Source: Escherichia coli (GTDB taxonomy: Bacteria; Pseudomonadota; Gammaproteobacteria; Enterobacterales; Enterobacteriaceae). From it: a DNA stretch of 64,000 nucleotides. Positions within the stretch are counted from its first letter, which is position 1. Every line of letters begins with the position of its first letter. Below, piece by piece: positions 51,961 to 62,390 of this stretch. The notes under the pieces are model-generated. The model worked only from the letters and a program-made list of their open reading frames with translations, did no database searches and had not been told where the DNA came from. The translations under genes were made by a program, and so were the position numbers. The DNA lies in assembly GCF_011881725.1 (NCBI RefSeq), contig NZ_JAATUR010000002.1:62001-126000 (forward strand), written 5' to 3'.

Positions 51961-53361
51961 TTAGAAGCTGGCGTTACGTGGAGTTCTCGGGAACGGAATC
52001 ACGTCACGCACGTTCTGTACGCCGGTTACGTAGGCGATCAGGCGTTCAAAGCCAAGACCGAAACCGGAATGCGGAACAGTACCGTAGCGACGCAGATCGC
52101 GATACCACCAGTAATCTTCTTTGTTCAGGCCCATCTCCAGCATACGTTCGTCCAGCACGTCCAGACGCTCTTCACGCTGCGAACCACCAATGATTTCACC
52201 GATGCCCGGCGCCAGAACATCCATTGCCGCAACGGTTTTACCGTCTTCGTTAAGGCGCATATAGAACGCTTTAATGTCTTTTGGATAGTTTTTCACCACT
52301 ACCGGTGCTTTAAAGTGTTCTTCTGCCAGGTAGCGTTCATGCTCGGAAGAGAGATCCACACCCCAGTAAACCGGGTTTTCAAATGTCTTACCGCAGTTTT
52401 CAAGGATGTGGACCGCTTCGGTGTAATCAACCTGGGCGAAATCTGCTTCAATGAAGCGTTCCAGGCGGCTAATAGCCTCTTTGTCCACGCGTTCAGCAAA
52501 GAATTTCATGTCGTCAGCACGCTCTTCGAGAACTGCTTTGAAGACATATTTCAGCATTGCTTCAGCCAGACCGGCGATATCGTTGAGGTTAGCAAACGCG
52601 ACTTCAGGCTCCAGCATCCAGAACTCCGCCAGGTGACGGCTGGTGTTGGAGTTTTCAGCACGGAAGGTCGGGCCGAAGGTATAAATTTTCGATAGCGCAC
52701 AGGCATAGGTTTCGCCGTTCAGCTGACCAGAGACGGTCAGGAAAGACTCTTTACCAAAGAAGTCTTTATCGAAATCGACTTTGCCCTGATCGTTACGCGG
52801 CAGGTTTTCCAGATCCAGCGTTGAAACGCGGAACATTTCGCCAGCACCTTCGGTATCAGATGCGGTAATCAGTGGCGTTGAAACCCAGAAGAATCCCTGC
52901 TCGTTAAAGAAACGATGCAGCGCCTGTGCCAGCGTGTGGCGAACGCGCGCAACGGCGCCAATCAGGTTGGTACGCGGGCGCAGGTGAGCGACTTCACGCA
53001 GATACTCAATGCTGTGGCGTTTTGCTGCCATCGGGTAAGTGTCTGGATCTTCAACCCAACCAGCAACTTCAACCTTGCTGGCCTGAATTTCAAATTGTTG
53101 CCCCTGGCCCGGCGACGCCACGACTTTACCCGTCACAATGACCGAGCAACCGGTAGTCAGACGCAGGACGTCCTCATTGTAATTGGGCAGAGAATTATTG
53201 ATGACAGCCTGTACAGGATCAAAGCAGGAACCGTCATAAACGGCGAGGAAGGAGATGCCAGCTTTTGAATCTCGGCGGGTACGTACCCATCCGCGCACGG
53301 TGACTTCGCTGTCAACGGCTACACGGCCCTGGAGTACGTCGGCTACAGGCACAACGCTCAT
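51961..53361 (-). CDS. asnS: Asparaginyl-tRNA synthetase
   Basis: AsnS charges tRNA-Asn. The 466-residue class IIb enzyme has an N-terminal OB-fold anticodon-binding domain (about 1-110), then the catalytic core with motif 2 near [17 protein letters not shown] and motif 3 [15 protein letters not shown]. It is preceded by pncB (same strand, with its own terminator) and followed by the ompF control region. Confidence 0.98.
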   Translation of the reverse strand: MSVVPVADVLQGRVAVDSEVTVRGWVRTRRDSKAGISFLAVYDGSCFDPVQAVINNSLPNYNEDVLRLTTGCSVIVTGKVVASPGQGQQFEIQASKVEVAGWVEDPDTYPMAAKRHSIEYLREVAHLRPRTNLIGAVARVRHTLAQALHRFFNEQGFFWVSTPLITASDTEGAGEMFRVSTLDLENLPRNDQGKVDFDKDFFGKESFLTVSGQLNGETYACALSKIYTFGPTFRAENSNTSRHLAEFWMLEPEVAFANLNDIAGLAEAMLKYVFKAVLEERADDMKFFAERVDKEAISRLERFIEADFAQVDYTEAVHILENCGKTFENPVYWGVDLSSEHERYLAEEHFKAPVVVKNYPKDIKAFYMRLNEDGKTVAAMDVLAPGIGEIIGGSQREERLDVLDERMLEMGLNKEDYWWYRDLRRYGTVPHSGFGLGFERLIAYVTGVQNVRDVIPFPRTPRNASF

Positions 53362-53494
53362 AATATTCTCTCTGTTAATAGTCGGAAAAAATAAACACTT
53401 GTCCCCCCTTCAATGGGGGGATATCTATGTTACCTGGCATCTGCAATCAGACAAGCAGAATTCGCAGATGGGACAAAAGATTTCGGAATAAAAG

Positions 53495-53522
53495 GCAAAA
53501 AAGGGAGCCGTTGTGGCTCCCT
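53495..53522 (-). terminator. Terminator of pncB
   Basis: GGGAGCCACAACGGCTCCC on the minus strand forms a 7-8-bp stem followed by TTTTTT, just after the pncB stop codon. Confidence 0.9.
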
Positions 53523-53529
53523 GATGATA

Positions 53530-54732
53530 TTAACTGGCTTTTTTAATATGCGGAAGATCGAACGCTTTACGTAGCGCGCGGACAAACGCTTTGTCGTGGC
53601 AGATAGTTTTGCCAGGGCTGTCAGAAAGTTTCGCCACCGGTTTACCGTTACACTCCACCAGCTTAATCACAATATTCAGTGGCTTGACCTGGGGAATATC
53701 GCAGGTCAGACGTGTACCGATACCAAAACTTAATTGCACACGAGAAGAGAAATGGCGATAAAGCTCAACCGCTTTGCGTAAATCCAGATTGTCAGAGAAA
53801 ACCAGCGTTTTGCTCTGCGGATCAATTCCCAGCTTGTCATAATGTGCAATCGCCTTTTCGCCCCATTCTACGGGGTCGCCGGAATCATGGCGAAGCCCCT
53901 GGTAACGACTGGCAAACTCCACGCCGAAATCACGCAAAAAGGCATCCATAGTAATGCAGTCGGTTAACGCAATACCAAGTTGGTCAGGATATTCTTCCAG
54001 CCAAGCAGCAAGTGCGGCGCGCTGACTATTGGCTAGATCCGGGCTGATTTGTTGATGTGCCTGGAACCATTCATGCGCCTGCGTGCCCATCGGTGTGAGG
54101 GAAAGTCGACGCGCCAGATCGTAGTTACTGGTGCCAACGAACCAGGATTCCTGTTGCAAACGTTTAACGATAGTTTCCTGGACTTCGCGGGAGAAGCGGC
54201 GGCGAGTGCCAAAATCCATTAGATGGAAGCGCGACATATCAAGGTCGGCGGTTAACGCCGAGAAGTTGACTAATTTGCTTTCCAGGGCATCAAGGGCTTG
54301 CGCAACATCGGCCTGCGGTGAGCGATAGCGGTGTACCAGTTCACTAATGACTGCAAGCAAAGGCACTTCCCAGAGGATGACTTCGCGCCACGGGCCGTTT
54401 AAGCGAATATCCAGCTTGCCGTTATCGTTGGTGACGGTGACCTGTTCCGGGTTAAAGCGGAACTCACGCAGCCAGTTGAGATAGTCGGCCTTAAAGAAAG
54501 GCAGGGCAGAGAGCCACTGATATTCATCATCTTGCAGGCGCAAGTGCTGCATCGCCTGAACCTGTTCACGAATAGCATCGGCATAAATACCCAGCAGATC
54601 GTCACCACGGCAACGAAACTCCGCCGCGACATGTACATCATAGTAGTGATGAAACACGGCTTGCTGCATATGCAACTTATAAGCATCTGTATCCAGCAAC
54701 GAGTGCAGAACAGGAGAAGCGAATTGTGTCAT
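53530..54732 (-). CDS. pncB: Nicotinate phosphoribosyltransferase
   Basis: PncB converts nicotinate and PRPP to nicotinate mononucleotide in the NAD salvage pathway. The start at 54732 gives the usual 400 residues ([10 protein letters not shown]); the frame is open 16 codons upstream, through the NadR operator, so that extension is rejected. The phosphorylated histidine region reads [11 protein letters not shown] and a conserved DSGDPVEW lies near residue 300. It is regulated by NadR through the box at 54762-54779 and diverges from pepN. Confidence 0.98.
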   Translation of the reverse strand: MTQFASPVLHSLLDTDAYKLHMQQAVFHHYYDVHVAAEFRCRGDDLLGIYADAIREQVQAMQHLRLQDDEYQWLSALPFFKADYLNWLREFRFNPEQVTVTNDNGKLDIRLNGPWREVILWEVPLLAVISELVHRYRSPQADVAQALDALESKLVNFSALTADLDMSRFHLMDFGTRRRFSREVQETIVKRLQQESWFVGTSNYDLARRLSLTPMGTQAHEWFQAHQQISPDLANSQRAALAAWLEEYPDQLGIALTDCITMDAFLRDFGVEFASRYQGLRHDSGDPVEWGEKAIAHYDKLGIDPQSKTLVFSDNLDLRKAVELYRHFSSRVQLSFGIGTRLTCDIPQVKPLNIVIKLVECNGKPVAKLSDSPGKTICHDKAFVRALRKAFDLPHIKKAS

Positions 54733-54761
54733 AGGTGCGCAGTAGCGTCCTCTTACGGGAG

Positions 54762-54779
54762 CGTTTAGTACAATAAACA
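54762..54779 (-). promoter_or_regulatory. NadR operator in the pncB promoter
   Basis: On the minus strand TGTTTA-TTGTAC-TAAACG matches the NadR consensus TGTTTA-N6-TAAACA at 11 of 12 positions. It lies 30 nt before the pncB start codon, where bound NadR would block transcription when NAD is plentiful. Confidence 0.85.
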
Positions 54780-54854
54780 TCTACAGGAACTGCTGGAGTA
54801 TACCTTGTTTCGCAATTTATTGAACCCCGATCACACCATATGCCACCTTTATGA

Positions 54855-54884
54855 TCGATAGCGTTGTGCTGTGTATGTTATAAA
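54855..54884 (+). promoter_or_regulatory. Candidate extended -10 promoter of pepN
   Basis: TGTTATAAA at 54876-54884 has the TG-N-TATAAA form of an extended -10. No good -35 is at the usual distance (TCGATA, 18-bp spacing). Transcription from about 54892 would give a leader near 105 nt. Confidence 0.4.
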
Positions 54885-54997
54885 AATGTAGCAATAAAAG
54901 CGTTTGTACCTGAAAAGATGAAGATTCTGCGTAGCGAGATTTACGCAACAGGAATAGACTGAACACCAGACTCTATAAAAGATGCTAAAGGTTATTT

Positions 54998-57610
54998 ATG
55001 ACTCAACAGCCACAAGCCAAATACCGTCACGATTATCGTGCGCCGGATTACCAGATTACTGATATTGACTTGACCTTTGACCTGGACGCGCAAAAGACGG
55101 TCGTTACCGCGATCAGCCAGGCTGTCCGTCATGGTGCATCAGATGCTCCGCTTCGTCTAAACGGAGAAGAACTAAAACTGATTTCTGTTCATATTAATGA
55201 TGAGCCGTGGACCGCCTGGAAAGAAGAAGAGGGCGCACTGGTCATCAGTAATTTGCCGGAGCGTTTTACGCTCAAGATCGTTAATGAAATTAACCCGGCA
55301 GCGAATACTGCGCTGGAAGGGCTTTATCAGTCAGGCGATGCGCTTTGCACCCAGTGTGAAGCCGAAGGTTTCCGCCACATTACGTATTATCTTGACCGCC
55401 CGGACGTACTGGCACGTTTTACCACCAAAATTATTGCCGATAAAACCAAATACCCGTTCCTGCTTTCCAACGGTAACCGCGTCGCGCAAGGCGAACTGGA
55501 AGATGGACGTCACTGGGTACAGTGGCAGGATCCGTTCCCGAAACCGTGCTACTTGTTTGCGCTGGTGGCAGGCGATTTTGATGTACTGCGCGACACCTTC
55601 ACCACGCGTTCTGGCCGTGAAGTAGCGTTGGAACTGTATGTCGATCGCGGCAACCTTGATCGCGCACCGTGGGCGATGACGTCCCTGAAAAACTCCATGA
55701 AGTGGGATGAAGAACGCTTTGGCCTGGAGTATGACCTCGACATCTATATGATCGTCGCGGTGGATTTCTTCAACATGGGCGCGATGGAGAATAAAGGTCT
55801 GAATATCTTTAACTCCAAGTATGTACTGGCCCGTACCGACACAGCGACTGACAAAGATTATCTCGATATTGAACGCGTTATCGGTCATGAATATTTCCAC
55901 AACTGGACCGGTAACCGTGTGACCTGCCGTGACTGGTTCCAGCTCAGCCTGAAAGAAGGCTTGACCGTTTTCCGCGATCAGGAGTTCAGCTCTGATCTCG
56001 GTTCCCGCGCGGTTAACCGTATCAACAATGTGCGCACCATGCGCGGATTGCAGTTTGCGGAAGATGCCAGCCCGATGGCGCATCCGATCCGCCCGGATAT
56101 GGTCATTGAGATGAACAACTTCTACACCCTGACTGTTTACGAGAAGGGCGCGGAAGTGATTCGTATGATCCACACCCTTTTGGGAGAAGAAAACTTCCAG
56201 AAAGGGATGCAACTCTATTTCGAGCGTCATGATGGTAGCGCAGCGACCTGTGACGACTTTGTGCAGGCGATGGAAGATGCGTCGAATGTTGATCTCTCCC
56301 ATTTCCGCCGTTGGTACAGCCAGTCCGGCACGCCGGTTGTGACCGTCAAAGATGACTACAATCCGGAAACCGAGCAGTACACCCTGACCATCAGCCAGCG
56401 CACGCCAGCCACGCCGGATCAGGCAGAAAAACAGCCGCTGCATATACCTTTTGCCATCGAACTGTATGATAACGAAGGCAAAGTGATCCCGTTACAGAAA
56501 GGCGGTCATCCGGTCAATTCGGTGCTGAACGTTACACAGGCGGAACAGACTTTTGTCTTTGATAATGTCTACTTCCAGCCGGTGCCTGCGCTGCTGTGCG
56601 AATTCTCTGCGCCGGTGAAACTGGAATATAAATGGAGCGATCAGCAACTGACCTTCCTGATGCGTCATGCGCGTAATGATTTCTCTCGCTGGGATGCGGC
56701 GCAAAGTTTGCTGGCAACCTACATCAAGCTGAACGTTGTTCGTTATCAGCAAGGGCAGCCTTTATCCCTGCCGGTACACGTTGCCGATGCTTTCCGCGCA
56801 GTGCTGCTGGATGAGAAAATTGACCCTGCGCTGGCGGCAGAAATTCTGACGCTGCCTTCGGTAAATGAAATGGCGGAACTGTTCGATATCATCGACCCGA
56901 TTGCCATTGCTGAAGTACGCGAATCACTCACCCGTACTCTGGCGACTGAACTGGCGGACGAGCTGCTGGCTATTTACAACGCGAATTACCAGAGCGAGTA
57001 TCGCGTTGAGCATGAAGATATTGCAAAACGCACTCTGCGTAATGCCTGCCTGCGCTTCCTCGCTTTTGGTGACACGCATCTGGCTGATGTGCTGGTGAGC
57101 AAGCAGTTCCACGAAGCAAACAATATGACTGATGCGCTGGCGGCGCTTTCCGCGGCAGTTGCCGCACAGCTGCCTTGCCGTGACGCGCTGATGCAGGAGT
57201 ACGACGACAAGTGGCATCAGGACGGTCTGGTGATGGATAAATGGTTTATCCTGCAAGCCACCAGCCCGGCGGCGAATGTGCTGGAGACTGTGCGTGGCCT
57301 GTTGCAGCATCGCTCATTTACCATGAGCAACCCGAACCGTATTCGTTCGTTGATTGGTGCATTTGCGGGCAGCAACCCTGCAGCGTTCCATGCTGAAGAT
57401 GGCAGTGGTTATCAGTTCCTGGTGGAAATGCTCACCGACCTCAACAGCCGTAACCCGCAGGTGGCTTCGCGTTTGATTGAGCCGCTGATTCGCCTGAAAC
57501 GTTATGATGCCAAACGTCAGGAGAAAATGCGTGCGGCACTGGAACAGTTGAAAGGGCTGGAAAATCTCTCTGGCGATCTGTACGAGAAGATTACTAAAGC
57601 ACTGGCTTGA
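54998..57610 (+). CDS. pepN: Aminopeptidase N (M1 family zinc peptidase)
   Basis: PepN is the main cytosolic aminopeptidase, finishing ATP-dependent protein degradation. The 870-residue enzyme shows the exopeptidase motif GAMENKGLN (about residues 260-268) and the zinc site HEYFHNWTGNRVT (about 297-309). A further Glu ligand lies downstream, and the long C-terminal helical domain is complete. It has its own promoter, diverges from pncB, and is followed by the BIME array. Confidence 0.98.
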   Translation: MTQQPQAKYRHDYRAPDYQITDIDLTFDLDAQKTVVTAISQAVRHGASDAPLRLNGEELKLISVHINDEPWTAWKEEEGALVISNLPERFTLKIVNEINPAANTALEGLYQSGDALCTQCEAEGFRHITYYLDRPDVLARFTTKIIADKTKYPFLLSNGNRVAQGELEDGRHWVQWQDPFPKPCYLFALVAGDFDVLRDTFTTRSGREVALELYVDRGNLDRAPWAMTSLKNSMKWDEERFGLEYDLDIYMIVAVDFFNMGAMENKGLNIFNSKYVLARTDTATDKDYLDIERVIGHEYFHNWTGNRVTCRDWFQLSLKEGLTVFRDQEFSSDLGSRAVNRINNVRTMRGLQFAEDASPMAHPIRPDMVIEMNNFYTLTVYEKGAEVIRMIHTLLGEENFQKGMQLYFERHDGSAATCDDFVQAMEDASNVDLSHFRRWYSQSGTPVVTVKDDYNPETEQYTLTISQRTPATPDQAEKQPLHIPFAIELYDNEGKVIPLQKGGHPVNSVLNVTQAEQTFVFDNVYFQPVPALLCEFSAPVKLEYKWSDQQLTFLMRHARNDFSRWDAAQSLLATYIKLNVVRYQQGQPLSLPVHVADAFRAVLLDEKIDPALAAEILTLPSVNEMAELFDIIDPIAIAEVRESLTRTLATELADELLAIYNANYQSEYRVEHEDIAKRTLRNACLRFLAFGDTHLADVLVSKQFHEANNMTDALAALSAAVAAQLPCRDALMQEYDDKWHQDGLVMDKWFILQATSPAANVLETVRGLLQHRSFTMSNPNRIRSLIGAFAGSNPAAFHAEDGSGYQFLVEMLTDLNSRNPQVASRLIEPLIRLKRYDAKRQEKMRAALEQLKGLENLSGDLYEKITKALA

Positions 57611-57917
<307 letters not shown>

Positions 57918-58685
57918 TTAACCATGAAGTCGAATCGGTTGTTCAGAATGTCCTCGTTGCATCACCCGCTGCAACACTTCCGCTTCAAGTTCAGCTAACC
58001 GTACCGATCCTAACCGGCGCGGACGGGGGATATCCACCGTTAAATCCAGACCAATTTTTCCCTCTTCAATCAACAGCACCCGGTCAGCCATCGCCACCGC
58101 TTCGCTCACATCATGCGTCACCAGCAAAACGGTAAAACCGTGCTCCTGCCAAAGCGACACGATCAAATCCTGCATCTCCAGTCGCGTTAAGGCATCCAGC
58201 GCCCCGAGTGGTTCATCAAGCAACAATAAACCTGGTCGATGAATCAACGCTCTTGCAAGCGCCACACGCTGTTTCTGCCCACCAGAAAGCGCAGCAGGCC
58301 ATTCCCCGGCGCGATTCTCCAGCCCTACCGCAGCCAGCGCCTGACGTGCTGCATCGCGCCAGTTGCCTTTAAGACCTAATCCAACATTATCAATCACCGA
58401 TTTCCACGGCAGCAGACGCGCATCCTGAAACATCATCCGTGTATCATCCTGAATCTCGGCCAGCGGTGTTGTGCCTGCCAGTACATCGCCTGCAGTTGGA
58501 GTTTCCAGTCCAGCCAGCAGGCGTAGCAAGGTACTTTTACCGCCGCCACTGCGGCCAACTACTGCTACAAACTGACCTGCCGGAATATGCAAATTCAGTT
58601 GATTCAGAATGATATTTTCCGCGTAATGTTTACTCACCGCATTAAGCAGTAGCGGTGTGCCCTGGTTCAGACGAGCAGTATTCAT
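57918..58685 (-). CDS. ssuB: Aliphatic sulfonates ABC transporter, ATP-binding protein
   Basis: SsuB powers uptake of alkanesulfonates through SsuC. The 255-residue protein starts [10 protein letters not shown] at 58685, overlapping the ssuC stop by 4 nt (ATGA), so it is translationally coupled. Walker [10 protein letters not shown], signature LSGGQKQR and Walker [12 protein letters not shown] are all present. It is the last gene of ssuEADCB and ends directly at the BIME array. Confidence 0.97.
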   Translation of the reverse strand: MNTARLNQGTPLLLNAVSKHYAENIILNQLNLHIPAGQFVAVVGRSGGGKSTLLRLLAGLETPTAGDVLAGTTPLAEIQDDTRMMFQDARLLPWKSVIDNVGLGLKGNWRDAARQALAAVGLENRAGEWPAALSGGQKQRVALARALIHRPGLLLLDEPLGALDALTRLEMQDLIVSLWQEHGFTVLLVTHDVSEAVAMADRVLLIEEGKIGLDLTVDIPRPRRLGSVRLAELEAEVLQRVMQRGHSEQPIRLHG

Positions 58686-59473
58686 ACCGTGGCCTCCTTC
58701 AGATGATAAGCCGGGTTCCAGCGCAACCATAGGCGCTCTAAAAGTTGCGCGCTGACGTCAGCAAGTTTGCCGAGCAGGGCGTAAAGAATAATGGCGACCA
58801 CCACCACGTCCGTTTGCAAAAACTCCCGTGCATTCATCGCCAGATAACCAATGCCAGAATTAGCAGAAATGGTTTCAGCAACAATCAGCGTCAGCCACAT
58901 CAGACCTAACGCGAAGCGCACGCCGACCATAATTGAGGGCAGGGCGCCGGGCAGGATCACATGGATAAACAGCGGCAAACCGGATAATCCATAGCTACGT
59001 GCCATCTCCACCAGCCCGCGATCGATATTACGGATGCCGTGCCAGGTATTGATATAAATGGGGAATAGCGTGCCGAGCGCCACCAGGAAGATTTTTGCGG
59101 ATTCATCAATGCCAAACCACAAAATCACTAATGGGATTAGCGCCAGATGCGGTACGTTGCGCAACATCTGTATTGATGTGTCCAGCAGTCGTTCACCCCA
59201 GTGCGACAGCCCGCTAATCAGACCCAGAATCAAACCCAGTGAGCCACCAATCGAAAAACCAATCAGCGCCCGCCATGAACTGATCGCCAGATGTTGCCAC
59301 AGTTCGCCGCTTGCTGAGAGCGTCCAGAATGCCGCAACCACTCCTTCCGGAGAGGGCAAAATACGTGTCGACAACCAGCCAACCGAGGAGGCCAGTTGCC
59401 AAACCGCCACGATGCCCACCGGTAAAAACCAGGGGGCAACGCGCAATAACCACTTCTTCACTGGCGTTGCCAT
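58682..59473 (-). CDS. ssuC: Aliphatic sulfonates ABC transporter, permease
   Basis: SsuC is the inner-membrane permease of the sulfonate importer. It has about six hydrophobic segments and the EAA-type coupling loop near [21 protein letters not shown]. Two ATGs are adjacent (59476, 59473). I use the second (263 residues, 7 nt from AAGGAG); the first is equally possible. It overlaps ssuB and follows ssuD after 11 nt. Confidence 0.97.
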   Translation of the reverse strand: MATPVKKWLLRVAPWFLPVGIVAVWQLASSVGWLSTRILPSPEGVVAAFWTLSASGELWQHLAISSWRALIGFSIGGSLGLILGLISGLSHWGERLLDTSIQMLRNVPHLALIPLVILWFGIDESAKIFLVALGTLFPIYINTWHGIRNIDRGLVEMARSYGLSGLPLFIHVILPGALPSIMVGVRFALGLMWLTLIVAETISANSGIGYLAMNAREFLQTDVVVVAIILYALLGKLADVSAQLLERLWLRWNPAYHLKEATV

Positions 59474-59484
59474 CATCTTGCTCC

Positions 59485-60630
59485 TTAGCTTTGTGCAACT
59501 TTACGGGGGATAAAATCATTCGCCACAGCTTCGCCTTGCAGATTTAACGGCTGCGGCTGGGGAATTTCCGGGATGGCGACATCCAGATGTGGGAACAGCA
59601 ACTCGCCGACCCGATACGCTTCTTCCAGATGCGGATAACCGGAAAGGACAAAGCTGTCGATGCCAAGTGCGGCGTATTCGTTGATTCGCGTAGCGACCGT
59701 AGGGCCATCGCCCACCAGCGCCGTCCCGGCACCGCCGCGCACTAAGCCAACGCCCGCCCATAAATTGGGGCTGATCTCCAGGTTGTCGCGCTTGCCGTTA
59801 TGTAATGCCGCCATCCGTTGTTGCCCCACGGAATCCGTCCGGGCAAATGCTGCCTGTGCTCTGGCGATAGTCTCATCATCAAGATGGGAGATTAACCGTT
59901 CAGCGGCCTGCCACGCTTCATCGTTGGTTTCGCGGACAATCACATGCAGGCGAATACCGAAACGAATTTTGCGTCCATATGCGGCAGCTTTTGCCCGTAC
60001 TTGCGCGATCTTCTCTTTTACCAGTTCCGGCGGTTCGCCCCAGGTGAGATAAAGATCAACCTGTTCAGCGGCCAGATCCTGGGCGATGTCTGACGATCCG
60101 CCAAAGTAAAGCGGAGGATACGGCTGTTGAATCGGCGGGAAGAGCAGTTTTGCCCCGCGTACATGAATATGTTTACCGTTGAAATCGACAGTCTCACCCA
60201 GCAATAAACGTCGCCAGACCTGAGTAAATTCCGCCGAGGCTTCGTAACGCTCGCTATGGCCGAGGAACACGCCATCGCCTGCCAGCTCTTGGGGATCGCT
60301 GCCTGTTACCAGGTTAAACAACGCGCGTCCATTAGAGAGACGGTCAAGCGTGGCGGCCTGGCGGGCGGCAACAGTAGGAGACGTCACACTGGGGCGCAGG
60401 GCGACGAGGAACTTCAGCCGTTGTGTCACCGGGATCATCGACGCCGCCACCAGCCACGCATCCTCGCAGGAACGGCCCGTTGGGATCAGCACGCCGGTAA
60501 AGCCAAGACGATCCGCCGCTTGCGCAATCTGTTGCAGATAACCATGATCAACCGGACGCGAACCTTCTTCAGTTCCCAGATAACGACCGTCACCGTGCGT
60601 AGGTAAAAACCAGAACATATTCAGACTCAT
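59485..60630 (-). CDS. ssuD: FMNH2-dependent alkanesulfonate monooxygenase
   Basis: SsuD desulfonates C1-C10 alkanesulfonates to aldehydes and sulfite, using FMNH2 supplied by SsuE. The 381-residue protein belongs to the bacterial luciferase-like TIM-barrel family, with [16 protein letters not shown] at the N-terminus and the [15 protein letters not shown] segment. The [14 protein letters not shown] region is near the C-terminus. It overlaps the ssuA stop by 4 nt. Confidence 0.97.
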   Translation of the reverse strand: MSLNMFWFLPTHGDGRYLGTEEGSRPVDHGYLQQIAQAADRLGFTGVLIPTGRSCEDAWLVAASMIPVTQRLKFLVALRPSVTSPTVAARQAATLDRLSNGRALFNLVTGSDPQELAGDGVFLGHSERYEASAEFTQVWRRLLLGETVDFNGKHIHVRGAKLLFPPIQQPYPPLYFGGSSDIAQDLAAEQVDLYLTWGEPPELVKEKIAQVRAKAAAYGRKIRFGIRLHVIVRETNDEAWQAAERLISHLDDETIARAQAAFARTDSVGQQRMAALHNGKRDNLEISPNLWAGVGLVRGGAGTALVGDGPTVATRINEYAALGIDSFVLSGYPHLEEAYRVGELLFPHLDVAIPEIPQPQPLNLQGEAVANDFIPRKVAQS

Positions 60631-61586
60631 AATTGTTTTCCTTCCAGTTGCGTGGGCTGCCAGATGCGCTGGCGAATATCGACTTTTTTCGGCACCAGAC
60701 GGTTTTCATAAAACAGATCTGCCGTTTGCTGCTGTAAGGCTGCTACCTCGGCGCTTACCGGTTTGATGGTGGTAATGGGGCGATGGTCAAGATACGAGGC
60801 AATCACTGGCGCAGGTAAGCCCATTGTTTTTGCCAGCAAGGCGATACTCTGTTCGCGTTGATTGAGGGTTAACGCATCGGCCTCGGTGAAGGTTTCCAGT
60901 ACGTCCTGAATAAAGGCGCCGTTCTTCTCCGCATATGGACGAGCAGCAAGATAAAACGATCCGGTTTGATTGAGATCGGTGCCATCTTTCAGCACCCGCA
61001 CGCCGCCCTGTAATAACGCTGCGGAGTAGTAGGGATCCCAGATAGCCCAGGCATCGACGTTACCTTGCTGGAAGGCGGCACGGGCGTCAGCGGGCGTCAG
61101 GTAAGTGGGCTGGATATCCGTAAATTTAAGCCCAGCCTGGCGTAATGCGCGCAGTAAAAGATTGTGCGAACTGGAACCTTTCTGAAAGGCAACTTTGTGA
61201 CCTTTAAGATCGGCTACGGTTTTGAGCGGGCTGTTTTCTGGTACCAGAATCACTTCCGCTTTCGGTTTCGGCGGTTCGACACCAACGTACACCAGATCGG
61301 CTCCGGCAGCCTGAGCAAAAATTGGCGGAATATCCCCCGTACTGCCCAGATCGATACTGCCGACATTCAGCGCCTCCAGCATCTGCGGGCCAGCAGGGAA
61401 TTCTATCCATGAAATTTTGGTTTGCGGATAGCGTTTTTCCAGTAGCTGGTGGCTTTTTGCCAGCACCATACCAATGCTACCTTTCTGGTAGCCAATACGT
61501 AACGCTTCTGGAGACGGCTCCGCCGCAACCGCAAGAGTAGAAACGCTAAGTAATCCCACTAACGCCAGTTTAACGATTTTACGCAT
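60627..61586 (-). CDS. ssuA: Aliphatic sulfonates-binding periplasmic protein
   Basis: SsuA is the periplasmic substrate-binding protein of the sulfonate importer. The start at 61586 gives 319 residues with a signal peptide ([13 protein letters not shown], cleavage after VAA near residue 22). The frame is open 45 codons further upstream, inside ssuE, without signal-like character, so I reject that. The body has the [23 protein letters not shown]-type segment of the family. It overlaps ssuE by 8 nt (ATGCGTAA). Confidence 0.97.
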   Translation of the reverse strand: MRKIVKLALVGLLSVSTLAVAAEPSPEALRIGYQKGSIGMVLAKSHQLLEKRYPQTKISWIEFPAGPQMLEALNVGSIDLGSTGDIPPIFAQAAGADLVYVGVEPPKPKAEVILVPENSPLKTVADLKGHKVAFQKGSSSHNLLLRALRQAGLKFTDIQPTYLTPADARAAFQQGNVDAWAIWDPYYSAALLQGGVRVLKDGTDLNQTGSFYLAARPYAEKNGAFIQDVLETFTEADALTLNQREQSIALLAKTMGLPAPVIASYLDHRPITTIKPVSAEVAALQQQTADLFYENRLVPKKVDIRQRIWQPTQLEGKQL

Positions 61587-62154
61587 GGGCATTACCTCGC
61601 AGAGACAGAAGATCGGGAACCTGAACATCGCGGCGGTGCAGCGCCTGCCAGAAAGTTTCGAGCGCGGTATCAAGACGGGTTTGAAGATTCGGCGTGAACA
61701 GTGGCTTATGTTGGTAATCAATCACCTGAGAGTCATCGGCAAACACGCCGTGCAGGATCTCCTGGGCTTTCAGAGTGCTTAGAACGGGTTTTAGTGCATA
61801 ATCGACCGCCAGTAGATGAGCCACCGTGCCGCCTGTCGCCAGCGGCAACACTACTTTGCCTTGCAGAGCCCGTTCAGGTAGCAGGTCAAGGAGGGTTTTC
61901 AGCGCACCGGAATAGGCGGCTTTATACACAGGTGTGGCGACTATCAGTCCGTCAGCTTCTTGTAACTGTGCAGTAAAGGTTTTAAGGGCCGGACTATCGA
62001 AACGGGCATAGAGCAAATCTTCCGGGGCGAAGTTTTGCAGATTCCAGTGATATACCTCTACGTCCAGGCCATTCAGTTTTTCCCGCGCATATTCCAGCAG
62101 GGAGCTGGAGCGAGAAGGAAAGCGAGGACTACCAGCCAGGGTGATGACACGCAT
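61579..62154 (-). CDS. ssuE: NADPH-dependent FMN reductase
   Basis: SsuE reduces FMN for SsuD, so the two form the two-component sulfonate monooxygenase. The 191-residue flavodoxin-like protein has the GSPRFPSRSS FMN-binding loop near the N-terminus and the ATPVYKAAYSGALKTLLDLLP segment, which contains the Tyr typical of the family. AAGGAG precedes the ATG at 62154. It is the first gene of the operon, normally activated by Cbl when sulfate is short. In K-12 a fimbrial block lies between it and pyrD; here pyrD is 236 bp away. Confidence 0.97.
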   Translation of the reverse strand: MRVITLAGSPRFPSRSSSLLEYAREKLNGLDVEVYHWNLQNFAPEDLLYARFDSPALKTFTAQLQEADGLIVATPVYKAAYSGALKTLLDLLPERALQGKVVLPLATGGTVAHLLAVDYALKPVLSTLKAQEILHGVFADDSQVIDYQHKPLFTPNLQTRLDTALETFWQALHRRDVQVPDLLSLRGNAHA

Positions 62155-62184
62155 ACTCTCTCCTTATAACTAATTGTTCTTATT

Positions 62185-62203
62185 TTGTTAACATTGATAA
62201 CAA
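62185..62203. promoter_or_regulatory. Inverted repeat in the ssuE promoter region
   Basis: TTGTTA-ACATTGA-TAACAA is a perfect 6-bp inverted repeat with a 7-nt spacer, 31 nt before the ssuE start codon. A second perfect palindrome, GTCAGTCTGAC, lies at 62208-62218. The spacing fits a dimeric regulator, but no factor can be assigned from sequence alone. Confidence 0.5.
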
Positions 62204-62289
62204 TTCGGTCAGTCTGACAGAGAGCGTCCGCGAGTCGAAATGATTTATCTGACGAAGAAAAGCCAAAAAAAGCATAAAAAAAGTGCAAC

Positions 62290-62305
62290 AAGAAAACGTT
62301 TGCTA
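62290..62305 (+). promoter_or_regulatory. PurR box upstream of pyrD
   Basis: AAGAAAACGTTTGCTA matches the PurR consensus ACGCAAACGTTTGCGT at 12 of 16 positions, including the central AAACGTTTGC. PurR is known to repress pyrD. The box is about 55 nt upstream of the -10. Confidence 0.7.
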
Positions 62306-62346
62306 TTTCTTGCCGCAGGTCAATTCCCTTTTGCTGCAAACTCGCA

Positions 62347-62390
62347 CATAATACGCCCCCGGTTTGCACACCGGGAATCCAGGAGAGTTC
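62347..62390 (+). promoter_or_regulatory. pyrD -10 and CTP-sensing leader
   Basis: The -10 CATAAT (62347-62352) is followed 4 nt later by a run of five C and then GG. The leader can fold CCGG against a later ACCGGG before the SD AGGAG. In E. coli the start nucleotide in this C run shifts with CTP level, and only the longer transcript forms a leader hairpin that blocks translation. The sequence shown has all elements of that switch. Confidence 0.75.

Noticed and set aside
55331-56443. 370-codon open frame opposite pepN
   Set aside because: It lies wholly inside pepN, which has intact active-site motifs. No ribosome site or family match is seen.
61587-61721. N-terminal extension of ssuA by 45 codons
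   Set aside because: It lies within ssuE in another frame and would hide the clear signal peptide that begins at 61586.
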